Source of the DNA: Massilimicrobiota sp. An134
Lineage (GTDB): Bacteria; Bacillota_I; Bacilli_A; Erysipelotrichales; Coprobacillaceae
Length of the DNA stretch: 33,940 nucleotides
Assembly: GCF_002160815.1 (NCBI RefSeq)
Contig: NZ_NFLH01000026.1
Span: 1 to 33,940 of the forward strand
Direction of reading: 5' to 3'
Shown here: positions 16,712 through 24,837 of the stretch, piece after piece
How positions within the stretch are numbered: the first letter of the stretch is position 1
How the letters are laid out: each line of letters opens with the position of its first letter
Notes under the pieces: generated by a model
The model's database searches: none
Told to the model about the DNA's origin: nothing
What the model saw: only the letters and a program-made list of their open reading frames with translations
Program-made: the position numbers and the translations under genes

Positions 16712-17416
16712 ATGAATCAGGAACAATTTATACAAGCCCTTTTAGATAAAGGTATCACTTTAACATCAAAACAACTTGAACAGTTTGAACTTTATTATCA
16801 AACATTAGTTGAATGGAATCAAAAAATGAATTTAACAGCCATTACTCAAAAAGAAGATGTTTATTTGAAACATTTCTATGATTCATTAACGATTTCATTT
16901 GATTATGCATTGTCCAATCAATCTTTATGTGATGTAGGCGCAGGAGCAGGTTTCCCTTCTATTCCTTTAAAGATTGTCTATCCAGAATTAAAAGTTACTA
17001 TAGTTGATTCACTTTCAAAGCGTATTACATTTTTAAAACATTTAATCCAAGTTTTAGATTTAAAAGATGTTGATGCTATAAGTGCGAGAGCTGAAGAATA
17101 TGCAGTTAAACATCGTGAATCATTTGATATTGTCACAGCAAGAGCAGTCGCTAGATTAAATATTTTAGATGAATTATGCTTGCCTTTAGTGAAAGTTGAT
17201 GGAGATTTTATAACTTTAAAAGGATTAAAAGCTCAAGAAGAGTTGCAGGAAGCTATGCAGGGTATAGAAAAATTAGGTGGAAAAGTCATGAGACAGGAAA
17301 GCTTCACATTAACAGATGAAAACGATCATCGTTGTAACATCTATATACATAAAGTGAAGAGTACACCTTCTCAATACCCTAGAGATTTTAGTAGAATCAA
17401 AAAGAAACCATTATAA
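16712..17416 (+). CDS. rsmG: 16S rRNA (guanine-527-N7)-methyltransferase RsmG (GidB)
   Basis: It methylates N7 of G527 in the 530 loop of 16S rRNA with S-adenosylmethionine. In 234 residues the sequence shows WNQKMNLTAI near residue 35, the SAM-binding CDVGAGAGFPSIPLKI and the TARAVARL segment, all typical of RsmG. The C-terminus is basic (FSRIKKKPL). It follows mnmG by 9 bp and ends in a terminator that overlaps the stop codon. Loss of this methylation gives low-level streptomycin resistance in other bacteria (family knowledge). In B. subtilis the next gene would be noc, which here is about 9.8 kb away. Confidence 0.97.
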   Translation: MNQEQFIQALLDKGITLTSKQLEQFELYYQTLVEWNQKMNLTAITQKEDVYLKHFYDSLTISFDYALSNQSLCDVGAGAGFPSIPLKIVYPELKVTIVDSLSKRITFLKHLIQVLDLKDVDAISARAEEYAVKHRESFDIVTARAVARLNILDELCLPLVKVDGDFITLKGLKAQEELQEAMQGIEKLGGKVMRQESFTLTDENDHRCNIYIHKVKSTPSQYPRDFSRIKKKPL

Positions 17417-17438
17417 CGCATCAGTTGATGCGTTTTTT
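17415..17438 (+). terminator. Terminator of mnmG-rsmG
   Basis: AACGCATCA (17415-17423) pairs with TGATGCGTT (17426-17434) and runs into six T's. The stem begins inside the rsmG stop codon. Confidence 0.88.
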
Positions 17439-17474
17439 CGTACATGATGATTTGATAAGCTTTTATATAATAAA

Positions 17475-17503
17475 AATCAGCTTTATATCATATAAAGCTG
17501 ATT
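17475..17503 (-). terminator. Terminator of the toxin-antitoxin operon
   Basis: AATCAGCTTTATAT (17475-17488) and ATATAAAGCTGATT (17490-17503) form a perfect inverted repeat about one base. On the minus strand it is followed by a T-rich stretch, 16 nt past the toxin stop. Confidence 0.78.
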
Positions 17504-17518
17504 GAGGGGATATATGAA

Positions 17519-17836
17519 CTATTTTATAGCATTATTCATATTTGTCTTATTGTATAAGATTCTATATATAGATACAACCTTCGTTTTTTTATCTACACCA
17601 TAAAATACAATATAATTCCCTACTATAAAATATCTATATTGTTTTTTGAGTGGTTTTATAAAATCGTAATATTGATAAATTTCTGGATTTGTTTTTAATA
17701 GTTCTATTTTCTTTTGTACTTCATTGACTAATTTATGAGCTGCAGGTTTATTATCAAGTTTTAATGTGATATATTTTACAATATCATTCAAATCGTCTTT
17801 AAATAATTGTAAATATTCTATTTTGTATTCATTCAT
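17519..17836 (-). CDS. RelE/ParE-family toxin
   Basis: This 105-residue basic protein has the RelE/ParE layout: a helical N-terminal half (FKDDLNDIVKYI, with a second helix near residues 38-50), then the strands YRYFIVGNYIVFYGVD and VSIYRILY. RelE-type members cleave mRNA on the ribosome and ParE-type members poison gyrase; the sequence alone does not settle which. Its ATG overlaps the antitoxin stop (TAATG), so the antitoxin is made first and the two are coupled. The pair sits in a small block between rsmG and the next + strand gene, consistent with an acquired module. Confidence 0.82.
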   Translation of the reverse strand: MNEYKIEYLQLFKDDLNDIVKYITLKLDNKPAAHKLVNEVQKKIELLKTNPEIYQYYDFIKPLKKQYRYFIVGNYIVFYGVDKKTKVVSIYRILYNKTNMNNAIK

Positions 17837-18111
17837 TAAAGACTATCAATGAATTCATGCAAGTTATTAAATACTTCTTCATGGCTTAATCGTTTAGTAT
17901 TTAATTCAGCATAAATTTCCGCTTCTTTCATTTTTAAATATATTTCATTGTTTTCAATCATTTCTTGATAAGCCTCCATACTCATGAGAACCATGTCTCC
18001 ATATCCATTCTTTGTTAGATAAATAGGCTGGTTGCTTTCATGTATCTCTTTTGATATTTCAGTTAATTTCGTTCTCAAATCAGATATTGGTCTAATTGTA
18101 ATATGTTCCAT
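17836..18111 (-). CDS. Phd/YefM-family antitoxin
   Basis: This 91-residue acidic partner of the downstream toxin has the Phd/YefM DNA-binding fold at the N-terminus (IRPISDLRTKLTEISKEI, then QPIYLTKNGYGDMVLMSMEAYQEM, residues about 7-52). A flexible C-terminal tail (from about 60) would wrap the toxin. Antitoxins of this class repress their own promoter. A perfect 42-bp inverted repeat lies 28 bp before the start codon. A GAGGTG ribosome site sits close to the ATG. Confidence 0.85.
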   Translation of the reverse strand: MEHITIRPISDLRTKLTEISKEIHESNQPIYLTKNGYGDMVLMSMEAYQEMIENNEIYLKMKEAEIYAELNTKRLSHEEVFNNLHEFIDSL

Positions 18112-18138
18112 AATGAATCACCTCATTTATAGTATATC

Positions 18139-18180
18139 ATATTTCTATATATATTTATACATAAATATATATAGAAATAT
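18139..18180. promoter_or_regulatory. Perfect 42-bp inverted repeat upstream of the toxin-antitoxin operon
   Basis: Bases 18139-18158 are the exact reverse complement of 18161-18180, with only AC at the centre. The arms are nearly all A/T around one GAAAT/ATTTC block. It covers the region where the operon's promoter should be, so it is a likely operator for the antitoxin or toxin-antitoxin complex, and it could also extrude a cruciform. The rest of the 18112-18398 gap shows no further feature I can support. Confidence 0.75.
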
Positions 18181-18398
18181 AAAATGATAGAGAAAATAGT
18201 GTTGTTTATCATGGTTATGATTTATTGATGTGATTGTTTCATTGATTTGGATAGATCGTGAGAAGAAAAGATTTAATATTTACAAATAACAACTTCATAG
18301 ATGATTAATTATCTAAATATGTAAACTTTTCTTCTATTTTGACTTATAAACAATTATAATAAAAGTATAGAAATCTAAAGGGGAAAGGGGAAATCATT

Positions 18399-19253
18399 AT
18401 GCGTTGTGATGTATGTGATACAAAAATACCACCGGGAGCAGATAGGTGTCCAAATTGTGGCTATCGTGTTAGACACAGTTCAACAGCGACTCATACGCAG
18501 GCAACATCTGCAAATTATCCAGAGCCAGAAGTTTTTAAACCAAAACGTAATAAAAAAATTTATATACCACGTAGAGAAAAATCACGTAATCGTTCTCAAC
18601 GAACAAAAACATCTACTTTTAGAAAATACATTATTTTTATAGTGGCATTGATTGCTGTTGTTCAGATGGCATCTGTTTTTATTGGAAATATTGTAAGTAA
18701 TTATAATAGCCATAATTATACAGAGTTTAGTGGAGAATCTTTACAGGAAGGTATTGATAATGGAGATGATGATGGAACTTTGCAGTTGGCACTGGATTAT
18801 GAAAATGATTTAAAGTCTTTCTTTAGTGATGATTTATTGATGGATGTTGATGTTTCTGAGAGTTATGATATATATGAAGACAATTATAGTGCCTATGTTA
18901 ATGTATATGGAACAGATAATGTGATAAGTTTAACAGCTTCTATTAATTTTCAAAATCAGGAACCTTATCTTCAATCTATAACTTTATCATGGAATAATCA
19001 AGGAACGATTAGAGAAAATGACATCAATTTAGATCAAGCACAGATAGAAAAGATTAATGAAAAGTTTAATATTGATATTTTTGGAGCTATTGAGGAATAT
19101 AAATCAAAATTAAAAGTTGATGAAGATGATAATACACGTTTTGTTGTGAGTGATTATAAGGATGATGAAAGCATTTATTTGAGTGAATCTTATGGAATTG
19201 ATGATGAATATTTCGTTTATTTATCTTTAGGACAGGACATTGGTGATAACTAA
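18399..19253 (+). CDS. Membrane protein with N-terminal zinc ribbon, function unknown
   Basis: The first 23 residues hold a zinc ribbon with two CxxC knuckles (Cys3, Cys6, Cys17, Cys20). A Ser/Thr/Arg/Lys-rich linker of about 50 residues follows, then one membrane helix (residues about 77-97), and an acidic domain of roughly 185 residues that would be outside the cell. Zinc-ribbon plus single-helix proteins of this layout are common in Firmicutes and are often annotated only as zinc-ribbon domain proteins. GGGGAAAGGGG precedes the ATG. The gene stands alone between the toxin-antitoxin block and the DeoR operon. I assign no function. Confidence 0.72.
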   Translation: MRCDVCDTKIPPGADRCPNCGYRVRHSSTATHTQATSANYPEPEVFKPKRNKKIYIPRREKSRNRSQRTKTSTFRKYIIFIVALIAVVQMASVFIGNIVSNYNSHNYTEFSGESLQEGIDNGDDDGTLQLALDYENDLKSFFSDDLLMDVDVSESYDIYEDNYSAYVNVYGTDNVISLTASINFQNQEPYLQSITLSWNNQGTIRENDINLDQAQIEKINEKFNIDIFGAIEEYKSKLKVDEDDNTRFVVSDYKDDESIYLSESYGIDDEYFVYLSLGQDIGDN

Positions 19254-19284
19254 TGTCTTTTTATTTTCACAATGAGAAAATGTA

Positions 19285-19312
19285 TTGAAAACAATAAAAA
19301 ATAATATATAAT
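19285..19312 (+). promoter_or_regulatory. Sigma-A promoter for the DeoR/glycyl-radical operon
   Basis: TTGAAA (19285-19290), a 16-bp spacer, and TATAAT (19307-19312). The ATG of the regulator is 38 nt further on. Autoregulation by the DeoR protein is likely but no operator repeat is obvious. Confidence 0.65.
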
Positions 19313-19349
19313 AAGATTAAACAATAAACACTAATAAAGGAGGATGAGA

Positions 19350-20111
19350 ATGTTTGCGAAGGAAAGACAGGATGATATTGTTGAACAGGTGAATCAATCA
19401 GGCAGTGTTAAAGTCAAAGATTTAAGTTTGAAATATCAGGTTACAGAAGATTGTATACGTAAAGATTTGGCTGTCTTAGAGAAAAAAGGATTATTAAAAA
19501 AGACATATGGTGGAGCCATGAGTATTCGTACGAATCCTCATTTGTATAGCAGTTTACAACGTAAAGATATGAATAATGAAGAACGTATAGTCATTGCTGA
19601 TAAAGTCATTTCATTATTAAAAAATCAGGATACTATTTTTCTGGATATCTCAAGAACGCATGTAGAGGTCGCTAAACTGTTAAATCAGTCGACATTAACG
19701 CTTAATGTCATCACCAATATGATAGAGATTTTAGATCTTTTAAGACATAATAAAAACATATCTGTTATTTTTATTGGCGGTGAACTGAATAAGGAAAGAG
19801 ATGGTTTCTGGGGAGGATTATCTGTGCAGATGATTCAAAATTTTAAGATTGATAAGGCATTTCTAGGTGTTGTAGGTGTTGATATGAATCATGGAAAGAT
19901 TTCTACTTATTATGTGGAAGATGGTTTGATGAAACAGGCTGTTATGAAACAAAGTCAAATGAATTATATTGTATGTGAAGAAAGAAAACGAAGAGAAGAT
20001 GGTCAATTTATCTATGGAAACTTAGAAGATTTAGATGGCATGATTGTAGCGGGTTCTTTAAATAAAGATGATCAAAAATATATCAAAGAGTATGACATAG
20101 ATATCATATAG
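19350..20111 (+). CDS. DeoR-family transcriptional regulator
   Basis: This is a sugar-phosphate-responsive repressor type. The N-terminal winged helix-turn-helix (residues about 5-55) contains VKVKDLSLKYQVTEDCIRKDL and the family hinge YGGAM. The C-terminal DeoR_C domain has the isomerase-like fold that binds phosphosugars, with FLDISRTHVEVAK, VITNM, FIGGELN and FLGVVGVD in order. The start at 19350 is chosen because AAAGGAGG runs up to the upstream ATG at 19344 and is properly spaced only for 19350. It lies 9 bp before the glycyl-radical enzyme gene and is the first gene of that operon, so the inducer is probably the pathway's phosphosugar. Confidence 0.88.
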   Translation: MFAKERQDDIVEQVNQSGSVKVKDLSLKYQVTEDCIRKDLAVLEKKGLLKKTYGGAMSIRTNPHLYSSLQRKDMNNEERIVIADKVISLLKNQDTIFLDISRTHVEVAKLLNQSTLTLNVITNMIEILDLLRHNKNISVIFIGGELNKERDGFWGGLSVQMIQNFKIDKAFLGVVGVDMNHGKISTYYVEDGLMKQAVMKQSQMNYIVCEERKRREDGQFIYGNLEDLDGMIVAGSLNKDDQKYIKEYDIDII

Positions 20112-20120
20112 GAGGAAGCT

Positions 20121-22469
20121 ATGGAAAAATTAATGAGTCAAAGAATTCAAATCTTAAAAGATAAAATGTTATCAGCACCACGTTATGCATCTATTGAACA
20201 GGCACGTATTATTACACGTGTTTATCAGGAAAATGAACATTTATCTATTCCTAAAAAAAGAGCCTTATCTTTAAAAGCAGCTATGGAAGAATTGGAAATA
20301 GGCTTTGAAAAAGAAGAGTTAATTGTTGGTAATCGTACAAAGGGTGTAAGATATGGTGTTGTTTTTCCAGAAAGTGGATGTTCATGGGTCAACAACGAAT
20401 TTGAAACATTACCAACTCGACCACAAGATCAGTTTCATGTAAAAGAAGAAGATATTCAAGAATTTAGGGAAAAGATTTATCCTTATTGGAAAGGAAAATC
20501 AATGGAAGATGTCATTAAACATCATGGCGGTCAGGAAATTCAAAGTATTGCTAAGGTTGTAAAAATCAATCAAAAAGATCATGCTCAAGGTCATATTTGT
20601 CCTGACAGCGCATTATGGTTAAAGATGGGACCATTAGGAATCATGAATCAGGCTCAAGAAAAATTAAAGACATGTGAGGAATCACAAAAAGAGTTTTATG
20701 AATGTGTTGTTCTGGTTATGCAGGGTGCCTGTACATTTATGAAAAGATATCATGATATGATTATGGAAAATATTGATGAAGTGGAAGAACCTTATCAACA
20801 ATCTTTAAGAACAGTCGCAAACAATTGTTTAAATCTCACAAAACGTCCACCTGAAACATTCCATGAAGCTGTGCAATCCTTATGGTTTTTATTCGTCCTA
20901 TTGCATATGGAATCTAATGCGTCTTCTTTTTCTCCAGGAAGAATGGATCAATACTTATATCCTTATTATCAAAAAGATATAGAATCAGGAAAGATATCTA
21001 TGGAAGATGCTTTAGACATCTTAGAATGTTTATGGTTAAAATTTAATCAGATCGTTTATTTACGTAATCAAAATAGTGCCAAATATTTTGCAGGATTCCC
21101 CATTGGATTTAATATTGCGATTGGGGGCGAGGATGAAAATGGTAATGACACCTATAATGAGCTTTCTTTACTTTGTTTACAGTGCCAATATGATTTAGGA
21201 CTACCACAACCGAATTTATCAGTACGTTTAAATCGCAATAGCTCTCATGAGCTGATGCAAAAAGCCATTGAGGTTGTATCCAAAGGAAGTGGTATGCCAC
21301 AATTCTTTAATGATGAAGCCATTGTTCATGCGTTAATGGAACTAGGTATTGAAAAGAAAGATGCTTTAAATTATGCAATTGTAGGTTGTGTAGAATTAAC
21401 AACACATGGCAACAATTTAGGTTGGTCTGATGCAGCTATGTTTAATTTGAATAAAGCTTTGGAATTGACATTGAATCATGGCAAGTGTTTATTGACACAT
21501 GAACAGATTGGATTGGATCTAGGAGGATTGGATACTTATCAGACATTTGAAGATTTAGAAAAAGCCTTTCAACAACAAATTGATTACTTTATAGACAAGA
21601 TGATGCAATGTGAAGTCATCGTTGAAAAAGCTCATCAAGATTGTTTACCAACAGCTTTCTTATCATCAGTTATTGACGATTGTCTAGAAAATGGTTTAGA
21701 TGTCACAAAAGGTGGAGCTAAATATAATCTATCTGGTATTCAAATGATTCAAATCGCAAACTTGGCAGATTCTTTGGCTGCTATGAAAAAATTGGTTTAT
21801 GATGATCAGGTTATTGATGCTAAGGAATTACTAGCAGCCTTACAATCAGATTTTAAAGGATATGAAATCATTCAGACAATGTTGTTAAATAAAGTGCCTA
21901 AATATGGAAATGATGTAGAATGGGTTGATCGTTTAGGAGCTAAATGGGCTGAGTATTTTAGATCAAGAATGAAAGATTATACGAATTATCGTGGTGGCCC
22001 ATATCATACAGGTATGTATACAGTTTCAGCTCATGTTCCAATGGGAGAAAATGTTGGCGCTTCTCCTGATGGAAGAAATGCTTTAACGCCATTAGCTGAT
22101 GGGGGTATGTCACCTGTTTATGGACGTGATTTGAAAGGGCCAACAGCAGTTTTAAAATCAGTATCACGTTTAAACAATAGTTTGACAACGAATGGTGGCT
22201 TATTGAATATGAAGTTTTTGCCAGAGTTTTTTGAAACAAAAAATGGAATGAACAAGTTTGAAAACTTTTTAAGAGCTTTTGTTGATTTAAAAGTTCCACA
22301 TATTCAGTTCAATGTTGTCAGACGTGAAGATCTCGAAGATGCCCAGATTCGTCCTCAACTTCATAAATCATTAACAATACGCGTGGCAGGATATACAGCT
22401 TATTTTGTAGAGTTAGCGCATAAATTACAGGATGAAATCATTGAAAGGACAACATATGACAACATCTAA
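20121..22469 (+). CDS. Glycyl-radical enzyme, YbiW/PflD-like
   Basis: This 782-residue glycyl-radical enzyme has the radical Gly757 in RVAGYTAYF, the catalytic thiyl Cys423 and base Glu425 in VGCVE, and GHICPD (157-162) in the active-site region. The GCVE motif belongs to the eliminase/dehydratase branch, not to true pyruvate formate-lyase, which has a Cys-Cys pair. The neighbours (DeoR regulator, activase, fructose-6-phosphate aldolase) match E. coli ybiW/pflD loci. To my recollection those enzymes were reported to open 1,5-anhydroglucitol-6-phosphate to 1-deoxyfructose-6-phosphate. AGGAGG precedes the ATG. It overlaps the activase gene by 14 bp. Glycerol or choline-type chemistry is less likely because their partner genes are absent. 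The substrate is inferred. Confidence 0.85.
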   Translation: MEKLMSQRIQILKDKMLSAPRYASIEQARIITRVYQENEHLSIPKKRALSLKAAMEELEIGFEKEELIVGNRTKGVRYGVVFPESGCSWVNNEFETLPTRPQDQFHVKEEDIQEFREKIYPYWKGKSMEDVIKHHGGQEIQSIAKVVKINQKDHAQGHICPDSALWLKMGPLGIMNQAQEKLKTCEESQKEFYECVVLVMQGACTFMKRYHDMIMENIDEVEEPYQQSLRTVANNCLNLTKRPPETFHEAVQSLWFLFVLLHMESNASSFSPGRMDQYLYPYYQKDIESGKISMEDALDILECLWLKFNQIVYLRNQNSAKYFAGFPIGFNIAIGGEDENGNDTYNELSLLCLQCQYDLGLPQPNLSVRLNRNSSHELMQKAIEVVSKGSGMPQFFNDEAIVHALMELGIEKKDALNYAIVGCVELTTHGNNLGWSDAAMFNLNKALELTLNHGKCLLTHEQIGLDLGGLDTYQTFEDLEKAFQQQIDYFIDKMMQCEVIVEKAHQDCLPTAFLSSVIDDCLENGLDVTKGGAKYNLSGIQMIQIANLADSLAAMKKLVYDDQVIDAKELLAALQSDFKGYEIIQTMLLNKVPKYGNDVEWVDRLGAKWAEYFRSRMKDYTNYRGGPYHTGMYTVSAHVPMGENVGASPDGRNALTPLADGGMSPVYGRDLKGPTAVLKSVSRLNNSLTTNGGLLNMKFLPEFFETKNGMNKFENFLRAFVDLKVPHIQFNVVRREDLEDAQIRPQLHKSLTIRVAGYTAYFVELAHKLQDEIIERTTYDNI

Positions 22470-23373
22470 AGCATTAGTGTTTGATATTAAAAGATTTGCT
22501 GTACATGATGGGGATGGTATTAGAACAACCATTTTCTTTAAAGGTTGTCCCCTTCATTGTATATGGTGTCAAAATCCCGAGGGTATATCACCACAAAGAC
22601 AACCTGTTTATTTTCAAAACAATTGTATACATTGTCGCTGTTGTGAAAAGTATGCAAAATCAGGACAAATGATTTATCAAAATGATAGACCTTATTTTAA
22701 TAAAGATTATCAAGGTGATTTTGATCAATTAATTCATGTCTGTCCATCGGCTGCAATTCGTTATGACAGTCAATATTATGATGTTGATATGCTGATGAAA
22801 GAAATTGAGTCTGATCGTGTTTTTTATCGTGATAGTGGTGGAGTAACTTTTTCTGGTGGAGAACCATTTATGCAGGGAGAGTTCTTAATTGATATTTTGA
22901 AACGTTGTCACCAACAACATATTCACACTGCCATTGAAACAACACTTTATACGTCATTAGATTTCATTCAAAAAGCATTACCATATCTTGATCAGATTTA
23001 TATTGATTTAAAAATCAATGATGAAGATATGCATCAAAAGTATGTTGGAGGTTCATTATCAACAATCAAAAAACATATTCAATATGTCTTAGAAAGTGAA
23101 CATAGACATAAAGTGATTATCAGGACACCATTGATTCCTCAAATCACTGCGACAGAACAAAATATTCAATCTATTAGTCAATTTTTATCGCATATTTATC
23201 CAGATGTCCAATATGAATTACTCAATTATAATCCCTTGGCATCTGCTAAATATGAGTGGGTTGATTTTGATTATGGGATTGATTCAAAATATAAGAAATT
23301 AACAGATGAAGAAATGGAAACATTTTATCAAATTGTTTATCAAAATGGTATCAAAAATTTAATCAAAGAATAA
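22456..23373 (+). CDS. Radical-SAM glycyl-radical enzyme activase
   Basis: It installs the glycyl radical on the upstream enzyme by reductive cleavage of SAM. The iron-sulfur motif is the activase-type CxxxCxxC in GCPLHCIWCQNPEG. SGGEPFMQ and IETTLYTSLD follow as in PFL-activase relatives. Between them is a ferredoxin-like insert, CIHCRCC with a later CPSAA, which supplies ligands for what looks like a single auxiliary cluster rather than the two seen in many relatives. The start ATG at 22456 (AAAGGA, 7 nt before) is preferred over the upstream in-frame ATG at 22432. Overlap with the substrate-enzyme gene keeps the two made together. Oxygen sensitivity supports an anaerobic host. Confidence 0.9.
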   Translation: MTTSKALVFDIKRFAVHDGDGIRTTIFFKGCPLHCIWCQNPEGISPQRQPVYFQNNCIHCRCCEKYAKSGQMIYQNDRPYFNKDYQGDFDQLIHVCPSAAIRYDSQYYDVDMLMKEIESDRVFYRDSGGVTFSGGEPFMQGEFLIDILKRCHQQHIHTAIETTLYTSLDFIQKALPYLDQIYIDLKINDEDMHQKYVGGSLSTIKKHIQYVLESEHRHKVIIRTPLIPQITATEQNIQSISQFLSHIYPDVQYELLNYNPLASAKYEWVDFDYGIDSKYKKLTDEEMETFYQIVYQNGIKNLIKE

Positions 23374-23388
23374 CAGGAGGAGAAGATT

Positions 23389-24069
23389 ATGGAATTTATT
23401 ATTGATACAGTTGATTTAGAAGAAATTAAGGAAGCTGTTGCTTATATGCCTATCGTAGGTGTTACAAGCAATCCTTCTATTGTCAAGAAGACAAGCCCAG
23501 AGGATTTCTTTGCACATATGCGAGCAATCAGAGATATTATTGGAAAGGATAGAAGCCTTCATATCCAGGTGATTTCTAAGGATTGTCAAAGCATGGTCAA
23601 GGAAGCACATAGAATTCTTGAAGAAATAGACAGACAGGTCTATATCAAAGTACCCGTATCTTATGAAGGAATCAAAGCAATTAAGATGTTGAAGGAAGAA
23701 AACATTCATGTCACAGCGACAGCGGTCTATGATTTGATGCAGGCTTATATGGCACTGGCAGCAGGGGCAGACTATATTGCACCATATGTCAATAGAATTG
23801 GAAATCTAGGAGCAGATCCAATGGAGCTCATCAATGAATTATCAAATCGTATTGTCATGGATGGATATGATACAAAGATAGTCGCAGCATCATTCAAGGG
23901 AGTGCAACAGATTAGAGATGCCTTCAATTATGGAGCGCAGTCCATTACAGCACCAGTAGAGATCTTGAAACAGATTTTCAAGAATCCAAGCATAGAAAAA
24001 GCAGTAGATGATTTCAATGCCGACTGGTATAGCATGTATGGTGAAGGCAAAGGAATATGTGATTTATAA
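23389..24069 (+). CDS. Fructose-6-phosphate-aldolase-type class I aldolase (FSA/TalC family)
   Basis: This is a small (226-residue) transaldolase-fold enzyme of the FSA type. The Schiff-base lysine is Lys87 in YIKVPV. Gln60 and Tyr133 (in APYVNRIG) are the residues that distinguish fructose-6-phosphate aldolases from true transaldolases. It would split a ketose phosphate into glyceraldehyde-3-phosphate and a C3 ketone: dihydroxyacetone from fructose-6-phosphate, or hydroxyacetone from 1-deoxyfructose-6-phosphate. It ends the operon, 15 bp after the activase. The later two-thirds has visibly higher GC than its neighbours (48% in the 60 bases I counted at 23881, against 30% at 22921), suggesting a different codon preference, high expression or separate origin. 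Confidence 0.9.
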   Translation: MEFIIDTVDLEEIKEAVAYMPIVGVTSNPSIVKKTSPEDFFAHMRAIRDIIGKDRSLHIQVISKDCQSMVKEAHRILEEIDRQVYIKVPVSYEGIKAIKMLKEENIHVTATAVYDLMQAYMALAAGADYIAPYVNRIGNLGADPMELINELSNRIVMDGYDTKIVAASFKGVQQIRDAFNYGAQSITAPVEILKQIFKNPSIEKAVDDFNADWYSMYGEGKGICDL

Positions 24070-24090
24070 GACGAGGAAACTCGTCTTTTA
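24068..24090 (+). terminator. Terminator of the glycyl-radical operon
   Basis: AAGACGAG (24068-24075), a GAAA loop, CTCGTCTT (24080-24087), then T's. The stem begins inside the aldolase stop codon. Confidence 0.85.
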
Positions 24091-24099
24091 TGTTATAAT
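24091..24099 (+). promoter_or_regulatory. Extended -10 promoter for the AlkD-like gene
   Basis: TGTTATAAT gives a TGnTATAAT element right after the terminator. No clear -35 is present. Predicted transcripts would start near 24106, leaving a very short leader that is mostly the ribosome site. Confidence 0.5.
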
Positions 24100-24116
24100 G
24101 AAACTAAGGATGTGGA

Positions 24117-24779
24117 ATGATGGATAAGTATTTATATATCAAACAGTTATTTGAAAATATGCAAGATCAAAATCAAGCTTTATCTATGGCCCAATATATG
24201 AAAAATCAGTTTGTTTTCTACGGAATACCAACCCCTCAAAGAAGAAAGCTTTATAAAGATTTTTTGAAACAGGAAAAGAAACACAAACAAATTGATTGGG
24301 ATTTTTTAGATTTATGTTATCAAGATTCCCATAGAGAATTTCAATATTTTGTCTGTGATTATTTAAAAATGTTTCAAAATCAATTGGTTTATGAAGATAT
24401 TCAGCATATGAAAGTTTATATAAAAGATAAACAATGGTGGGATTCTATTGATAATTTTGATACGATTATTGGTCAAATTGGATTAACAGACCAACGTGTT
24501 GATGATTTAATGCTGGAATGGTCATTAGATGATGACTTTTGGCTAAGAAGATTAGCTATTGATCATCAGTTAGGACGAAAAGAAAAAACAAATACCATCT
24601 TGTTAGAAGAGATTCTTGTGAATAATTTGAATAGTCATGAGTTTTTTATCAACAAAGCGATAGGCTGGATATTAAGAGATTATTCTAAAACAAATCCACA
24701 ATGGGTTCGTGATTTTATTCAACAATATCATGAAAAAATGGCTAAACTTTCCATTAAAGAAGGCAGTAAGTATATATGA
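24117..24779 (+). CDS. AlkD-like DNA alkylation repair glycosylase
   Basis: HEAT-like-repeat DNA glycosylase that removes bulky or positively charged N3- and N7-alkylpurines. The all-helical sequence matches AlkD. WWDSID gives Trp108 and Asp112, with the same spacing as the catalytic Trp109 and Asp113 of Bacillus cereus AlkD. WSLDDDFWLRRLAI and the family signature FINKAIGWILRDYSKTNPQWV follow. The 220-residue length is normal. Two adjacent ATGs (24117 and 24120) fit the AAGGA at 24106-24110; the choice changes one residue. The gene is monocistronic or read with the small gene after it. Confidence 0.88.
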   Translation: MMDKYLYIKQLFENMQDQNQALSMAQYMKNQFVFYGIPTPQRRKLYKDFLKQEKKHKQIDWDFLDLCYQDSHREFQYFVCDYLKMFQNQLVYEDIQHMKVYIKDKQWWDSIDNFDTIIGQIGLTDQRVDDLMLEWSLDDDFWLRRLAIDHQLGRKEKTNTILLEEILVNNLNSHEFFINKAIGWILRDYSKTNPQWVRDFIQQYHEKMAKLSIKEGSKYI

Positions 24780-24837
24780 TAGAATCTGATAAAGATTATT
24801 TTTTGAAGAAAATCAATAAAGAAAGGAAGTATTGAAA

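Noticed and set aside
20121-22469. Pyruvate formate-lyase as the identity of the glycyl-radical enzyme
   Set aside because: The thiyl site is VGCVE with a single Cys and Glu, not the Cys-Cys of true PFL, and the partner aldolase points to sugar phosphate chemistry.
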